Positions 62,826 through 64,000 of a DNA stretch of 64,000 nucleotides are shown in pieces (the stretch's first letter is position 1; the number at the start of each line of letters is the position of its first letter). Position numbers and translations under genes: made by a program. Below the pieces are notes generated by a model, which saw only the letters and a program-made list of their open reading frames with translations, had not been told where the DNA came from and ran no database searches. Source of the DNA: Cyathus striatus (Eukaryota; Basidiomycota; Agaricomycetes; Agaricales; Nidulariaceae); the NCBI GenBank assembly GCA_025738555.1, contig JAOVFP010000002.1, positions 4,030,001 to 4,094,000 on the forward strand, in the 5' to 3' direction.

Positions 62826-64000
62826 TTAATCATCCTTAGGTTCGTTTTCACCGCCATCCTCATCATCAGAGCGATCATCATCAGCATCCTTAGTAACAAT
62901 AGCCCTAAAAACTTGTTATTCTCACGTAAATGCAGAAAGTCGATGAATAACCTACCGGAGAAGAATGCGAACCATTAGATAGTACCAGAATAAATTTAGG
63001 AATTGCAAAAGGAGAATGGGAATAAAAACTTGATAGCGCATCCAGGGAACCAAATAAACACCCTCACTCCATTCCCATTTCTTAGCAGAATCGCTTTACA
63101 GGAAAGGTGAGCCTCGTCCTCAACAATTAGGACTTGTAATAACGTACGGAATCAATGGAAGCAGTTCGTACCAAACCGACCATAGAATTCGAATATTAAG
63201 ATAGTGACGGAAATAACTATAATGTTCAGTAAGCCAAATTACAAATAACCAAAAAACAGACGTACGTCCAAACACCAAAGAAGACGATAAAGGCATATAC
63301 CTTTGCCCTATTCCATTGAATGTAGTTCAAGAGTTTGGAGAACTACAGGAGATGTCAATACGGTGTCGAAACTCCAATTGTTCTAAAATTACACACAGCC
63401 AAAAACGTGTCAGGTATATCCATACTCATATAGACGGCATTTCCGATCAGTGTTAGATTAACAAGGTAACTCCATCTGACAAATAAGTCAATACGTGATT
63501 CACATAAGGAGTCAGTCAACATACCCAACCAACCAAAGAGTTACCATGTGATGAGCAACGAGTTCATAGTAATCCTTTCGCGGTTTTTCCAGTCCAAGAA
63601 CGAGCACTATTAGTTGCTGACACCAGTATGAGAATTGCATAAGATAGTAACGCTTTAATTCGGGCTTCATGTCCCAATGAGGATAATCTTGAGTTGAACG
63701 TAAATAAATACGCGTTCCTTTAAAGTGTAGCTGTCCTTACCTATCCAAAAGTACTCAGTTCGGTACCACGAAGTAGGAAGCTGCGACATGACGCGCTAGA
63801 AGTGAAATGTGTAGCGTAAATGTATCGCTGCATCTCGAAGAAAAAAAACAAGAGCCATACATATCCCCAAGCACCGAAAATCATGAAGTACACAAGCGCG
63901 TAGAATTGTTCACCAAACCTCTCGATCTTTGCTGAGCGTTTAAGGCCGAAGTATTTCGCGAGAGGACGCGAGACATAGATGTAGAGTGACTGTCGAACCA
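62826..64000 (-). CDS. LAG1: Ceramide synthase, LAG1/LAC1 type, 5' end beyond the window
   Basis: The minus-strand gene enters at the right edge (RQSLYIYVSRPLAKYFGLKR, AKIERFGEQFYALVYFMIFG) and ends at TAA 62,826-62,828 after an acidic tail (TKDADDDRSDDEDGGENE). The TLC-domain signature is clear: MKPELKRYY, VLVLGLEKPRKDYYELVAHH with the paired histidines essential for catalysis (about 63,540-63,600), and MVTLWLVGWSYLVNLTLIGN. LAG1 acylates long-chain bases with very-long-chain acyl-CoA in the endoplasmic reticulum, making ceramide. Several introns of about 50 nt split it. The first exon or exons lie outside the window. Confidence 0.88.

Noticed and set aside
1..64000. tRNA or rRNA genes
   Set aside because: Reading both strands I saw no convincing tRNA A/B boxes with a cloverleaf and no rRNA-like sequence. 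A tRNA scan would settle this.

Overview
This window reads as nuclear DNA of a mushroom-forming basidiomycete (Agaricomycetes). The evidence is dense, intron-rich genes with roughly 45-65 nt GT-AG introns, 130-320 bp divergent promoters, typical fungal housekeeping genes (URA3, PUS7, RRN7, FMP27, COX18, CENP-A, LAG1), and Tad-like LINE, Ty3/gypsy and PAT/DIRS-type retroelements.

Left arm (1-11,026): the 3' end of an unknown gene; a GT32 glycosyltransferase resembling the SUR1/CSH1 MIPC synthase; an MFS transporter; PUS7 with unusual RGG inserts; URA3, divergent from PUS7 across 132 bp; and a DUF2985-like membrane protein.

Transposon island (about 11.5-34.9 kb): an AT-rich host stretch carries a 5'-truncated Tad-like LINE on the minus strand, flanked by an 11-bp target-site duplication and ending in a 26-nt poly(T). 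A young 14.6-kb Ty3/gypsy element with 1.4-kb LTRs sits inside the LINE's coding sequence. It carries Gag-protease, a GC-rich cargo ORF of unknown function wedged between protease and reverse transcriptase, Pol, and a third ORF in the envelope position. To its right lie a 61-bp inverted-repeat pair and a decayed PAT/DIRS-type tyrosine-recombinase retrotransposon with textbook split direct repeats (A1-ORFs-B1-A2-B2). Most of the sense-changing lesions I could identify in that element are C-to-T changes at CpG, which suggests decay under cytosine methylation. The ages therefore appear layered: DIRS old, gypsy recent and younger than the LINE that hosts it.

Right arm (35,098-64,000): a 9.3-kb FMP27/Hobbit bridge-like lipid-transfer protein; an ERJ5-like ER J-protein divergent from the Pol I factor RRN7; a Ser/Pro-rich coiled-coil protein; an unknown coiled-coil protein; a TMA17/ADC17-like proteasome assembly chaperone; an SDT1-like pyrimidine nucleotidase divergent from RPL6; the mitochondrial insertase COX18; a spartin/senescence-domain protein; the centromeric histone CENP-A divergent from a GFD2/YDR514C-like DEDDh exonuclease; and a LAG1-type ceramide synthase running off the right edge. 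Two sphingolipid genes, the MIPC-synthase-like enzyme and ceramide synthase, lie at opposite ends; I do not read this as a cluster. The host genes otherwise look like unrelated housekeeping functions.

Exon limits were read by eye. Where I give exact splice sites, the reading frame closes across them. Other multi-exon genes are given as outer limits only.
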